DNA from: Halobacteriovoraceae bacterium
GTDB lineage: Bacteria; Bdellovibrionota; Bacteriovoracia; Bacteriovoracales; Bacteriovoracaceae
Assembly (NCBI GenBank): GCA_018646195.1
Contig: JABGVH010000042.1
Location: forward strand, 1-49,018
Direction of reading: 5' to 3'
Length of the DNA stretch: 49,018 nt
In this document: piece after piece, positions 33,825-42,404 of the stretch
How positions within the stretch are numbered: position 1 is the first letter of the stretch
Layout of the letters: each line of letters starts with the position of its first letter
Program-made: the position numbers and the translations under genes
The notes under the pieces: generated by a model
What the model saw: the letters and a program-made list of their open reading frames with translations, nothing else
Databases searched by the model: none
What the model was told of the DNA's origin: nothing

Positions 33825-34934
33825 TTGTTTCTCTACTCGAAGACCATTAATAGTTTTGTATCTAGGCTGCGTAGCTCTGCCCGCAAGATACTAAGAGAAG
33901 AAATGGGAATGCTGGTTAATCGCAGTCGTGTTGAATACTGCGGTCATACTATCCCCTTCCATATAGTAGTTTTTGAAAGTTCCAGCTCCCTCGGTTATTT
34001 TGACTCTAATACCTACCAAATCGGAATCCATAAAAAACTGATGACCGGTGCTAAGAACGAAGTCATCTTGAATGTCCTTCGCCACGAACTGGCACATTTT
34101 GTTACTTATTTAAAGTATAGGAATAGTAAAAAACCACACGGCCCTGAATTCAAACAAATTTGTCATAGCTATGGCTGGGGAGCTGAAGTCAGCTCGGCAT
34201 ACAGTAATTTGGAATTGGAAAATAGCAAAATTGAAAGCAATCACAAAGAGCTAAGACTACTTGAAAAAGTAAAAAAACTATTGGCCCTCGCCTCAAGCTG
34301 TAACAAATTTGAGGCAGAAACCGCCACCCTTAAGGCCAATGAATTACTTTACCGCCATAATCTTGAGCTGTGCCAACTTGATCAACAGGACTTCCACTCA
34401 CTTGAGAGTGAAGAGACCGTCTATGTAAAAAGAGTTCTTGAAGCAAAGAGAAATAATGGAAAGCTACATGCTATATATGAAATTTTACAAAATTTCTTTG
34501 TCCAGCCGGTATTTAATCATGGAAAGGGCATCTGTTATTTAGAGGTAGTAGGTTCGAAAGTTAATGTAGAAATGGCCGACTATGTGGCCTCTTTTTTAGA
34601 TAATGAAATAGATCACCTATGGAATAAGGCCAGAGAGAGCGATCCCTTTTTTAAAGGTATCTCTAAGAAAAATAGTTTCATGCGCGGGCTGGCACTCGGG
34701 TTTTGTGAGAAACTAAAAGAGTCCAAAGAAAAAATCCCCCCTGGCTCATTGGTCCTTTTGCAAAAGAACTTATCAAAAAGTTTAGAGCTTGTTTATTCAA
34801 GGCTGGGGCACTCTGCAACTAGAACTTCATCGAATTGCTCGGTTGCCTCTGGACTTGGGAAGGAGTTAGGGCGAGGCCTCAGTATAAGGCCTGGAGTAAA
34901 AAATTCTAGCTCTCAGACATTATTATTGGACTGA
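33825..34934 (+). CDS. SprT-like metalloprotease domain fused to DUF2786
   Basis: The 369-residue product has an N-terminal SprT-like domain (about 10-125) with NVLRHELAHFVTYL (HExxH at 87-91) and a third zinc ligand in KPHGPEFKQIC (His105). Residues about 142-182 (LLEKVKKLLALASSCNKFEAETATLKANELLYRHNLEL) match the DUF2786 helical domain, a phage- and tegument-associated module of unknown function. The remaining C-terminal half is also helical, with a Ser-rich tail. SprT/Spartan proteases cut DNA-protein crosslinks in eukaryotes; bacterial roles are unclear. The TTG start has a weak site, GACGGAT. Cytoplasmic. Confidence 0.75.
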   Translation: MFLYSKTINSFVSRLRSSARKILREEMGMLVNRSRVEYCGHTIPFHIVVFESSSSLGYFDSNTYQIGIHKKLMTGAKNEVILNVLRHELAHFVTYLKYRNSKKPHGPEFKQICHSYGWGAEVSSAYSNLELENSKIESNHKELRLLEKVKKLLALASSCNKFEAETATLKANELLYRHNLELCQLDQQDFHSLESEETVYVKRVLEAKRNNGKLHAIYEILQNFFVQPVFNHGKGICYLEVVGSKVNVEMADYVASFLDNEIDHLWNKARESDPFFKGISKKNSFMRGLALGFCEKLKESKEKIPPGSLVLLQKNLSKSLELVYSRLGHSATRTSSNCSVASGLGKELGRGLSIRPGVKNSSSQTLLLD

Positions 34935-34936
34935 AT

Positions 34937-35377
34937 ATGGACGTTGTAGAACTAGAAAAACTCTATAAGAAAATTAACCAATTTGACCTGCATATGGGAT
35001 ATCAATTAAAAATAATTGCCCCAGGTAAATTGCAGTACAAATTAGAAATTGAGAAAAAACACCTAAGCTCACCCGATACTTGCCATGGTGGAGTACTGGC
35101 CGGGCTGATGGATAATATTCTTGGAGTGACCGCTTTATCTCATGCCATCACTCAAGATTGCCTCTGTTCTACTGTGGAATTCAAGATAAATTATTTAAAC
35201 CCGGCAAAATTGGGAGATCATTTAGTTGGTGAAGGCGAAATCGATTTTAAAGGGAAAAGCCTGGTGGTCACTAGTGGATCTATCCGAAACGGTGAAACCC
35301 TTATTACAAAGGGTATAGGGACTTTCAACCTCTACCCATTTTCAAAACAAGTTAAGGAAAATTGGACTCAGTTCTAA
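34937..35377 (+). CDS. PaaI-type hotdog thioesterase
   Basis: The 146-residue product has the hotdog fold of PaaI/YbdB thioesterases: the HLSSPDTCHGGVLAGLMDNILGVTA helix with HGG, then a CSTVEFKINYLNPAKLGDHLVGEGEI strand and KSLVVTSGSI. These hydrolyse acyl-CoA to free acid and CoA. Asp in LMDN is the usual catalytic acid position. It starts 2 bases after the SprT-like gene, so the two are cotranscribed. Substrate unknown. Confidence 0.8.
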   Translation: MDVVELEKLYKKINQFDLHMGYQLKIIAPGKLQYKLEIEKKHLSSPDTCHGGVLAGLMDNILGVTALSHAITQDCLCSTVEFKINYLNPAKLGDHLVGEGEIDFKGKSLVVTSGSIRNGETLITKGIGTFNLYPFSKQVKENWTQF

Positions 35378-35450
35378 TTACAGAGCACTTCACTCGGTCA
35401 TTCAAGAAAATCAAGCCCTTATCCGATAAACTTTTATATAATAGGAAGGT

Positions 35451-35897
35451 ATGGCAGATAAAACACTAGCAAAATACATTACCGCTTGTTCCTTAACTTT
35501 TAAGGCCTTCAACTATTCAGTTGTGCCGATTAAAAGTAAGTCGACCCTTTGGAACTTTACTTGTGCCAATCCTAAAGGGGATAAGCATTACTGTGTCTAC
35601 TGTGTTCCCGCCTTAGTTAAGGCCGCCAACCTTTTAAAAGTCGCCATAAAGAAACTTCCTAAGGCGCATCGCTTAGTGGTCGTCACCCATGAGCATAGTG
35701 ATAAAGATTTAGAAGTCGCCGCAAAAATCGGTTACACCCTCATTACTCTGCAATGCCTAAAAGATTACGGCACAAAGATGTTAGAAATTCGTGAAAAAGA
35801 AGCCGCCGGGAATGCAGGTGTGGCAACTACTGAGGCAGCTGTTGATGATGGCATGGGTGCCGCAAAAAGCGAAGACACTCGAACAAAACTCTTTTAA
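35451..35897 (+). CDS. Conserved-looking hypothetical protein with C-x14-C-x2-C motif
   Basis: The 148-residue soluble product begins at an ATG with AGGAAGG upstream. It has three closely placed cysteines in FTCANPKGDKHYCVYCVPAL, a helix/strand core (LVVVTHEHSDKDLEVAAKIGYTLITLQCLKDYG) and a low-complexity Ala/Gly/Glu tail (about 118-140). The cysteines could bind a metal, but one more ligand would be needed. I do not recognise the family. It converges on queE. Confidence 0.5.
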   Translation: MADKTLAKYITACSLTFKAFNYSVVPIKSKSTLWNFTCANPKGDKHYCVYCVPALVKAANLLKVAIKKLPKAHRLVVVTHEHSDKDLEVAAKIGYTLITLQCLKDYGTKMLEIREKEAAGNAGVATTEAAVDDGMGAAKSEDTRTKLF

Positions 35898-35909
35898 CTA
35901 ATTTTACTT

Positions 35910-36617
35910 CTAGACTTGTTTTTGATCTGGGCCGAAGACCCATTTATGCTGCTGACCGATCACTCTGAATTGGTAACCGTCTTCAATATTCCATTTAAAA
36001 AGCGACATAAAGCGCTCTTTTGGAAACTCTTCTTCCAGATTGTAGGCAGGTGTTAGGCACCAGGGAAAACTAAGATCCGTTCCAAGGGCCTCTAACTTTT
36101 TATAGGCATCCAGTACGTAGCGGTAGTCTGCTTCATTTTCAATGACAGCTTTAACTTGAAATTTACCTGGGAATTGACGACTCATTCTTTCAATTAGTGA
36201 GAGCTTGGTGACAATACCAGTAGAAGGAGTTTTATAGTCAAAACTAATATAGTCTAAGGCATCGAAAAGCTCATCGCTGATTCGAGTTCCTGCCGCTTCA
36301 AGATTAATTTGATAGCGATGGGCCTTGAGACTTTTAACTAGTGCTTTAAGCCCGGCATCGTGGCTGGGGTGGAGAGGGTCTCCACCAGTTATCGAAACCC
36401 GCTTAATCTTACCTTGTTGTGACAGGCTCGATACTTGGTGCAGAATTTCATCTATCGACTGAGTAAGCTCAGAGTTAAAATCCCAGGTATCTTTGGAGTC
36501 GCAGTTGAGACAACCTATGGTGCAACCTTGTAACCGGACAAAAACCTGGGGAGTCCCAATTTGAGTCCCCTCGCCTTCTGTCGCCAGATAAATAGAATTA
36601 ACTTGTAGTTCACTCAT
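35910..36617 (-). CDS. queE: 7-carboxy-7-deazaguanine synthase QueE
   Basis: The 235-residue radical SAM enzyme has the short N-terminus IYLATEGEGTQIGTPQVFVRLQGC, then the cluster motif CTIGCLNCD (Cys32, Cys36, Cys39). RVSITGGDPLHP is the SAM-binding strand, and ISFDYKTPSTG lies in the later part of the barrel. QueE converts carboxy-tetrahydropterin to 7-carboxy-7-deazaguanine in queuosine/7-deazapurine synthesis. No other que genes are beside it. Confidence 0.9.
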   Translation of the reverse strand: MSELQVNSIYLATEGEGTQIGTPQVFVRLQGCTIGCLNCDSKDTWDFNSELTQSIDEILHQVSSLSQQGKIKRVSITGGDPLHPSHDAGLKALVKSLKAHRYQINLEAAGTRISDELFDALDYISFDYKTPSTGIVTKLSLIERMSRQFPGKFQVKAVIENEADYRYVLDAYKKLEALGTDLSFPWCLTPAYNLEEEFPKERFMSLFKWNIEDGYQFRVIGQQHKWVFGPDQKQV

Positions 36618-36649
36618 AGGGTTGATTTATCATAAAATGATGCACCCGT

Positions 36650-38173
36650 CTAGATGCCTGTTAAGTCTATGGTTTTCTTGAGGTCTTCCTCCGACATCTC
36701 CCTTAATTGATCAAGTTTACGGCCAGATTCATAGTAAAAGAGGAAGTCTAGATCACGGTATTTAAAGTAAGATTTTACGACATCAAAGCCATAGAGTGCC
36801 GGAATTTTCATGATAACTGAATTTATCCAATGCAGTCCGGTCTTGCCCTTCTCTGGGTCGGGCATATAAGACCATAGAATTAATTCTGTACAGGCCAAAC
36901 GGCCATAGGTTCTTGCATCGAAATTAAAGTCATAAGGCTTACCTACATTACTAAAGGCCTCTTCTATCGCCAGCGCCTTTTCTCTCTTAGAGAGTTTTGG
37001 CCGAAAGCAGGTGGCGCGATTAAAGTTAAAGGATTTGGAAATAGGCCGAATGACAACTCCATCAGCAACTGCCTCAATTATTGAATTTGGCCAATTAGAA
37101 TCTTTTGGATTTTTTTGCTCGGCCCTTTTAGAGGGAAACTTCTTATCCAAATAACCACTGAAGCTATTACAATCTAATTTTTCGTCACTACAGCGTTTTG
37201 AATAATATATGGTGACTTCTTCATCGCTTGAGAAAAATTTATCGATTTTTGCAGGTCCACCAATATGCATCAGACCATGACTCCACCAACCAGAGAAGGC
37301 GACATTTGATAGGGCCTTATCTCGATTAACAATACAGATATCACCAGGCATTAAATCTGCCTGTATTTTCTTCTTGTAGGGATCAGATATTAAGTTTTTA
37401 CCTGGTAAAAAGACCCTCCCTAGTAAATCTAGCGCCGAGGCCTTTAGTTTATAGATCGCTCCCCTAAAGAAGTATTTATTATTGACGAATTTCTTATCGT
37501 TATTAATAATTCGGTCGAGGTAAAAAATATAATCATTCAACCCCTCACGCATTAATATTTTAGTTGTGCTGGGTAACTTCATATTTCTAACGAGAGACGA
37601 AAATTCTTTCCTTTGAATCAATAGTTCGGCAATCGTCATTCTCTTGCAACTGGCCAGGTCTTTAACTCTTCTTCTTCTATGATCGCGACAGCGACGGGTT
37701 TGCCCCATAAACTCCCAAAGTAAAGTGATCATAAAATTGTGGTCTAAGTTCCCAACTTTTCCAGGCTCATTAAAAAGTCCGATTATACTGGAGTGATCCA
37801 TCACCGTTCCAAGTAATCGCGCCACAGAACCGTAGTAAATTAATGTAGCTGCCAATTGGCGTTGCTTAGAGGCCTTTTCGCTACCCAAATTAAAATAGCG
37901 AGTTGCCATATTTTTTTGCAGCTTTTTATAGAGCACTTGGTGCTTTTCTAGGTTGGCAATTAAGTTGCGCCTTTCAGCGGTATTTAAAAAAGTCTTACTT
38001 TCGTCGCTTTTTTGATCGAGAGATTTGATAACGGTTTTTTGTAGTTCGATATGCAGGCCGGTCAATTGACCCTGCATTTGACTGATTTCTAAATTACTTA
38101 AATCTGCCCCATAGGCCAGATTGAGTCCAAAAAGCCAGCAAAAGGCGATTGTTGCGAAGGTCGAATTTTTCAT
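36650..38173 (-). CDS. Secreted YiiX-like permuted NlpC/P60 hydrolase
   Basis: The 507-residue product starts at the ATG at 38173, which gives a clean signal peptide (cleavage near AYGA). An in-frame TTG at 38206 only adds 11 residues to it. Residues about 25-260 are helical, with an Arg/Cys cluster (RRCRDHRRRRV). The catalytic part begins LMPGDICIVNRDK, has the His of WWSHGLMHIGG (His299), IIEAVADGVVIRP, then GKPYDFNFDARTYGRLACTELILW with Cys428. This His-then-Cys order is that of YiiX/YebB-type permuted papain-like hydrolases. It is probably periplasmic or exported. Substrate (peptidoglycan, lipid or protein amide) is unknown. Confidence 0.75.
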   Translation of the reverse strand: MKNSTFATIAFCWLFGLNLAYGADLSNLEISQMQGQLTGLHIELQKTVIKSLDQKSDESKTFLNTAERRNLIANLEKHQVLYKKLQKNMATRYFNLGSEKASKQRQLAATLIYYGSVARLLGTVMDHSSIIGLFNEPGKVGNLDHNFMITLLWEFMGQTRRCRDHRRRRVKDLASCKRMTIAELLIQRKEFSSLVRNMKLPSTTKILMREGLNDYIFYLDRIINNDKKFVNNKYFFRGAIYKLKASALDLLGRVFLPGKNLISDPYKKKIQADLMPGDICIVNRDKALSNVAFSGWWSHGLMHIGGPAKIDKFFSSDEEVTIYYSKRCSDEKLDCNSFSGYLDKKFPSKRAEQKNPKDSNWPNSIIEAVADGVVIRPISKSFNFNRATCFRPKLSKREKALAIEEAFSNVGKPYDFNFDARTYGRLACTELILWSYMPDPEKGKTGLHWINSVIMKIPALYGFDVVKSYFKYRDLDFLFYYESGRKLDQLREMSEEDLKKTIDLTGI

Positions 38174-38365
38174 AGTTCTCAGTGGTTCAAAGGTATTAGT
38201 AAGCAATAAAGTGCAAATTGGAGGCCGAGAAGGGCCCCACCATCCTTTCTAATTTCATGTACTTAGAGATGAAGAAGCGCCTTATTTAGGACCTTTGTAA
38301 AAGAATTAGACGTCTTCTTTCACTCTTCCTAAGATGGAAGCGACGAATCTTTCCGGGACCAAAAA

Positions 38366-39475
38366 ATGCAGGCGAAATTTATCTTTGGACTACTTCTCTA
38401 CACAATCTCTAATGCCTATAGCTTAGAGCTGGTAGTCAATATCCCTCCCAATACACCGGAAGGGCAAAAGATTTACCTGACTGGAGATATCCCTGGAAAA
38501 TGCTATTGGGAAGCCGATTGCCTGCAGCTTGAAAAACTTGGCCCTGGCAATTATAAAATCGATTTAGCTCAAAAAGATCTCAGTCTTAGTTTTCCTTATA
38601 AAATTACTAGAGGTAGCTGGCAAAATCAGGCCGCTACTTCGCGAGGAGAAATTCTTCCCAACCGAACATTTACAGCAAATGAAAAAAATACCATTAGCGT
38701 CGCCAATTGGAGCGACCTGCCTGCCTGGAAGAAAGTTGGTGCATTTAGAACTCATCGCGATTTTTACTCTCCTCAATTAAAAAATCAAAGAGACATCACT
38801 GTTTGGCTACCACCATCCTATCGCATAGGAAAAGGTCATTACCCAGTACTCTACATGCATGACGGACAAAACCTCTTTGACCCCAACACCAATATGTTTG
38901 GTAACGAATGGGGAGTCGATGAGACCTCAACCCAATTAATTGAGAGTCAATTGTTGAGAGGTTTTATTGTAGTGGGTATTCCTAGCGGCAGTGACCGCAA
39001 TGGAGAATATACTTACAGAAAAAAAGGTAAGCACTATGCTCGATTTCTGATCGATACCTTAAAACCTTTTATAGATCAAAACTATAGAACTCGAACTGAG
39101 CGTCAGCATACTATGGTTATGGGTTCAAGCATGGGGGCCTTAATTAGTTTCACCTTAGTTTGGAAGCATGGTGACACCTTTTCAAAAGGAGCAGGCCTAT
39201 CACTTCCTGTATTTGCTCATGAATACGAGCTCTATAAATTTTTAAAAGAAAATCCGATTCCCTCTAAAGACATACGCTTTTATTTTGATCATGGAGGTAA
39301 GGGTCAAGATAGCAATTATTCGGCCCCGGCCCAAAAATTTGTAGAAGACCTAACCACGGTCTATCAATTTCCAGCCGAGCAATTTAGCTATCGAGTATTT
39401 CCCTACGCAGACCATACAGAGCTTGATTGGGCACGAAGACTAAAGATTCCACTGACCTACTTGTTAAAAGAATAG
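38366..39475 (+). CDS. Exported esterase of the enterochelin-esterase (Fes/EstD) type
   Basis: The 369-residue product has a signal peptide (cleavage after SNAYS, about residue 19). An N-terminal beta domain follows (about 20-115: LVVNIPPNTPEGQKIYLTGDI, with FPYKITRGSW), resembling the carbohydrate-binding (CBM20/48-like) domain often found in this class. The alpha/beta-hydrolase domain has ITVWLPPSYR, PVLYMHDGQNLF, then the nucleophile elbow MGSSMGAL (Ser255), and a late HTELDW with the probable catalytic His. It should act on esters outside the cytoplasm. Iron-chelate hydrolysis is not supported by neighbours. Confidence 0.8.
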   Translation: MQAKFIFGLLLYTISNAYSLELVVNIPPNTPEGQKIYLTGDIPGKCYWEADCLQLEKLGPGNYKIDLAQKDLSLSFPYKITRGSWQNQAATSRGEILPNRTFTANEKNTISVANWSDLPAWKKVGAFRTHRDFYSPQLKNQRDITVWLPPSYRIGKGHYPVLYMHDGQNLFDPNTNMFGNEWGVDETSTQLIESQLLRGFIVVGIPSGSDRNGEYTYRKKGKHYARFLIDTLKPFIDQNYRTRTERQHTMVMGSSMGALISFTLVWKHGDTFSKGAGLSLPVFAHEYELYKFLKENPIPSKDIRFYFDHGGKGQDSNYSAPAQKFVEDLTTVYQFPAEQFSYRVFPYADHTELDWARRLKIPLTYLLKE

Positions 39476-39478
39476 CAG

Positions 39479-40540
39479 TTACCAAACCCATCGAACCAGC
39501 CAAAGCTGATTGTAGATATCAGGGGCATTTTTTCGAACTGCAAGAGGAAGCTCTGGCCAATTAAAACATTCAAGGCCTTTTTTCCTAAGCACTTCTTTGA
39601 TTCTGCCAATGGCAGCGTCGCTACTAAAGAAAGCGAAACTATAAGGGACACAATTGCTAGGTAGCGAGCTATGTAGCGGGCGACAGTCCTGCCCTTTTAA
39701 TAATTCGCCAATTTCATTGAAGAGCTCAAGTCTTTTTGCCGTTTCTTCAACGCTATCAAACTCAGACAAGTATTTTTTCATATCCAATGGGGCAAGCTCG
39801 GTAGGAATTTCAAGTTCTGGGGCAGGGTCGTCGTGGTCTGCGCTAGAGATTTCTTTTCCACTGACCACTTTTCTTGCGAGTCGTAAACACTTAGTCGCCA
39901 ACTGAATACCACTTGGCCCAAAAAAGCCCCCAACATTTCTAATTAGTTCTTTAGGACTCAAAAAGTCTCGTGAACTTTTTTCTCGAGGGGCAAGGGACAT
40001 CGGTTCTTTTACAAGCTCGACTTCTTTTGAAAAATACAGTGCCGCTCCATCACTCAGCGGAAAGGTCTTTCTAAAACTAAATATGCCTAAGTCCCCACGA
40101 CACCCGAGCCAGTTTCCATCTGGGTCCTTACTCAAAAACCCGTGGGCATTGTCCTCGATAAGAAACGCCTGATGGTGTTTGCAATATTCTCTAAAAGGAG
40201 AAAGGTCACAGGCAAAGCCGAAGTAATTTACAGCTATTATCGCCTTCGCCACAGGAAGGTCTATACCTTTAAGTTGCGGATTCAAATTTTTGTCTAATGA
40301 GTAATAATGAATTTTTAATCCCAATTTATTCAGCGGAGCTAATAAATCTCTACAAATGAATTCTGGCAGCAAAACAGAGTCACCAGCTTCTAATCCCAAA
40401 GCTTGTAATCCATGAAAGAGCGCCCATCTTCCTAAAGAATAAAAATAGACTCGCCCATTATTGAAAATCGGGTCTAGCTCGAGGCCTGCATTTTTCTTAA
40501 TGGGCCGATAAACTTGGTTGACTCTTTTTGAGCGGATCAC
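39479..40540 (-). CDS. DegT-like PLP-dependent aminotransferase, orphan
   Basis: The 353-residue product has the family pattern: YFYSLGRWALFHGLQALGL, VLLPEFICRDLL, IIAVNYFGFACDL, AFLIEDNAHGFLS (cofactor Asp) and GDLGIFSFRKTFPLSDGAAL, with the PLP lysine at Lys158. The C-terminal third is more divergent. Unlike the other two DegT enzymes here it is far from the sugar genes and has no epimerase or transferase beside it. It starts with GTG, and GTGA overlaps the stop of the secreted protein gene at 40537, so the pair is translationally coupled. Substrate unknown; a sugar is likely by family. Confidence 0.75.
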   Translation of the reverse strand: MIRSKRVNQVYRPIKKNAGLELDPIFNNGRVYFYSLGRWALFHGLQALGLEAGDSVLLPEFICRDLLAPLNKLGLKIHYYSLDKNLNPQLKGIDLPVAKAIIAVNYFGFACDLSPFREYCKHHQAFLIEDNAHGFLSKDPDGNWLGCRGDLGIFSFRKTFPLSDGAALYFSKEVELVKEPMSLAPREKSSRDFLSPKELIRNVGGFFGPSGIQLATKCLRLARKVVSGKEISSADHDDPAPELEIPTELAPLDMKKYLSEFDSVEETAKRLELFNEIGELLKGQDCRPLHSSLPSNCVPYSFAFFSSDAAIGRIKEVLRKKGLECFNWPELPLAVRKNAPDIYNQLWLVRWVW

Positions 40541-41097
40541 TTTGCCTTGGCCCCCCCCTGCCCTTGGCCACCGTCCCCACGGTATAGATCTTCTTCGGGG
40601 ATTCGTGTTGGGCGAGGTCGAGGTGTTGCTTTGGCCTTTGGTTTTCTAATGCAGTCATAGAACATTTTTTGATAGGTTGCTAAATTCGGAACCGTGCAAA
40701 ATACTTTTCGCTTTTCACGATCTGCTAAAAAATTTTTATCTAGTAATAAGTTCCAATCTCCCATTAGCTTGAGAGGGAACTTGGCATTACGCCGGTACTT
40801 AAGACGCATTCCAAAAAGTCCTTTGGCAGGGCTAATTGAGAAAAATTGAACTTGGCACCGGTTTTCAAGTAAGACCCCTTCTACCAAAATCACTTCGGCC
40901 TCATTTTTCTTCTGTCCCTTCTTTTGGATGGTGGCAAAAAATTGGGCCACATTGTGACCAATTAATTTACGCTCATAATTGATCATTACTTGACCTTGGT
41001 CCGCGCTACAATCTAACTGTTCGATATCCACCAATTTTACAGCTTGCGCCTCAGAGGGTGATAAAAATAAGCTAATCCAAATGATAAGTACTTTCAT
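40537..41097 (-). CDS. Small secreted hypothetical protein with Pro/Arg- and Gly-rich tail
   Basis: From the ATG at 41097 the product is 186 residues. This start is preferred over a 64-residue extension because MKVLIIWISLFLSPSEAQA is a complete signal peptide. The mature domain (about 20-145) is beta-like with four cysteines (LDCSAD, NRCQVQ, FCTVPN, YDCIRK). The last 35 residues are Pro/Arg-rich, then Gly/Gln-rich (KATPRPRPTRIPEED, GDGGQGQGG). It is coupled to the DegT-like gene by the GTGA overlap. No family recognised. Confidence 0.6.
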   Translation of the reverse strand: MKVLIIWISLFLSPSEAQAVKLVDIEQLDCSADQGQVMINYERKLIGHNVAQFFATIQKKGQKKNEAEVILVEGVLLENRCQVQFFSISPAKGLFGMRLKYRRNAKFPLKLMGDWNLLLDKNFLADREKRKVFCTVPNLATYQKMFYDCIRKPKAKATPRPRPTRIPEEDLYRGDGGQGQGGAKAK

Positions 41098-41139
41098 AAG
41101 CTCTATTTTTTCATTGATTCGAATTTTTGTCTCGTACTT

Positions 41140-41168
41140 TTGTAAAAGAGTCCCCTGACCGCTACAAT
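41140..41168 (+). promoter_or_regulatory. Predicted sigma70-type promoter of the beta-oxidation operon
   Basis: TTGTAA (41140-41145) and TACAAT (41163-41168) are separated by 17 bases. Transcription would start near 41175, giving a leader of under 20 bases that contains AAAGGAA before the ATG at 41193. Confidence 0.55.
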
Positions 41169-41192
41169 GTGCCGGTAATAAAAGGAATAAAA

Positions 41193-42404
41193 ATGGAAAA
41201 GACCTATATCTATGATGCTGTGCGAACACCGCGCGGCAAGGGAAAGAAAGGCGGCTCACTTTACGGTAGTCGCCCAATCCACTTAGCAAAGACCGTGCTT
41301 GAGGCGCTTGTTAAGCGCAACGATATTGACTCTAGCGCGATAGAAGATGTTATTTTAGGTTGCGTAAGCCAAGTCAGTGAGCAGGGAGGCTGTATTGCAA
41401 AGAGCGCCGCTCTTTATGCAGGTTTTCATGAAAGTGTTCCTGGGGTCACTCTTAACCGGTTCTGTGGCTCGGGTCTTGAAGCGGTCAACCAGGCGGCCTG
41501 CAGAATTGGTTGCGGACAACATCAATTATTAGTGGCCGGCGGAGTTGAAGGAATGTCACGGGTTCCCATGGGAAGCGACGGTGGCCCTTGGATGATTGAT
41601 CCCGATGTTGCCACCAGTACTAATTTTGTGCCCCAAGGAATTTCCGCTGACCTTATTGCGACACTTTGTGGTCATAGCAGAGTTGATGTCGATCAATTTG
41701 CCTTGGAAAGTCAGCAAAAGGCGGCAAACGCCGCGAAAGAGAATTATTTTAAGAAATCAATTATACCAGTCCTCGACTGCAACGGTTTAACTCTGCTTGA
41801 CCACGATGAAACAATTCGCGGTGATGCCAGCATGGACAAACTCTCAGGACTAAACCCGGCCTTCGAAACCCTTGGCACAAAATACGGTTTTGATAGCTTA
41901 GCGATTCAAAAATATCCTAAACTTGAAAAAATAAATCATGTTCACCATGCAGGTAATTCATCTGGAATTGTAGATGGTGCTGCTGCTGTATTGCTGGGAA
42001 CAGCCGAAGCAGGTAGTGAGCTTGGAATGAAAGCGCGCGGTTCCATTAAGTCGATGGGACTAGTTTCAACTGACCCAACGATTATGCTTACAGGCCCAGG
42101 GCCAGCTTCGAAGTTGGCCTTGTCACGAGCGGGATTAGCAGTTTCAGATATCGACCTCTTTGAAGTCAATGAGGCCTTCGCCTCTGTTGTTCTCAACTTT
42201 ATCGATGAGCTAAAAGTCGACCGCAGTAAAGTCAATATCAATGGTGGCGCAATTGCCATGGGTCACCCTCTGGGAGCTACTGGTGCCATCTTACTAGCTA
42301 CTGCATTGGATGAATTAGAGCGAAGAGATTTAACCTTTGGCCTGATAACATTATGTATTGGTGGTGGTATGGGAATCGCTACCATTATCGAAAGGGAGGC
42401 CTAA
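41193..42404 (+). CDS. Thiolase (acetyl-CoA acyltransferase, FadA/FadI-like)
   Basis: From the ATG at 41193 (AAAGGAATAAAA upstream) the product is 403 residues, usual for a thiolase. The nucleophile is Cys91 in [39 protein letters not shown] (with His) and the late [11 protein letters not shown] (second Cys) complete the active site. It performs the last step of beta-oxidation, splitting 3-ketoacyl-CoA with CoA. The stop overlaps the ATG of the next gene by one base, so the complex is probably made in fixed ratio. A longer frame from 41127 reads through the predicted promoter and is not used. Confidence 0.9.
   Translation: MEKTYIYDAVRTPRGKGKKGGSLYGSRPIHLAKTVLEALVKRNDIDSSAIEDVILGCVSQVSEQGGCIAKSAALYAGFHESVPGVTLNRFCGSGLEAVNQAACRIGCGQHQLLVAGGVEGMSRVPMGSDGGPWMIDPDVATSTNFVPQGISADLIATLCGHSRVDVDQFALESQQKAANAAKENYFKKSIIPVLDCNGLTLLDHDETIRGDASMDKLSGLNPAFETLGTKYGFDSLAIQKYPKLEKINHVHHAGNSSGIVDGAAAVLLGTAEAGSELGMKARGSIKSMGLVSTDPTIMLTGPGPASKLALSRAGLAVSDIDLFEVNEAFASVVLNFIDELKVDRSKVNINGGAIAMGHPLGATGAILLATALDELERRDLTFGLITLCIGGGMGIATIIEREA

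Noticed and set aside
38295-38323. TTGTAA promoter before the esterase gene
   Set aside because: The -35-like hexamer has no acceptable -10 at 16-18 bases spacing.
41127-41192. Upstream start for the thiolase
   Set aside because: The extension reads through a good promoter. The ATG at 41193 has AAAGGA and the usual thiolase N-terminus.
41098-41289. 64-residue N-terminal extension of the secreted protein at 40537
   Set aside because: It would bury a complete signal peptide and run antisense through the thiolase promoter and start.
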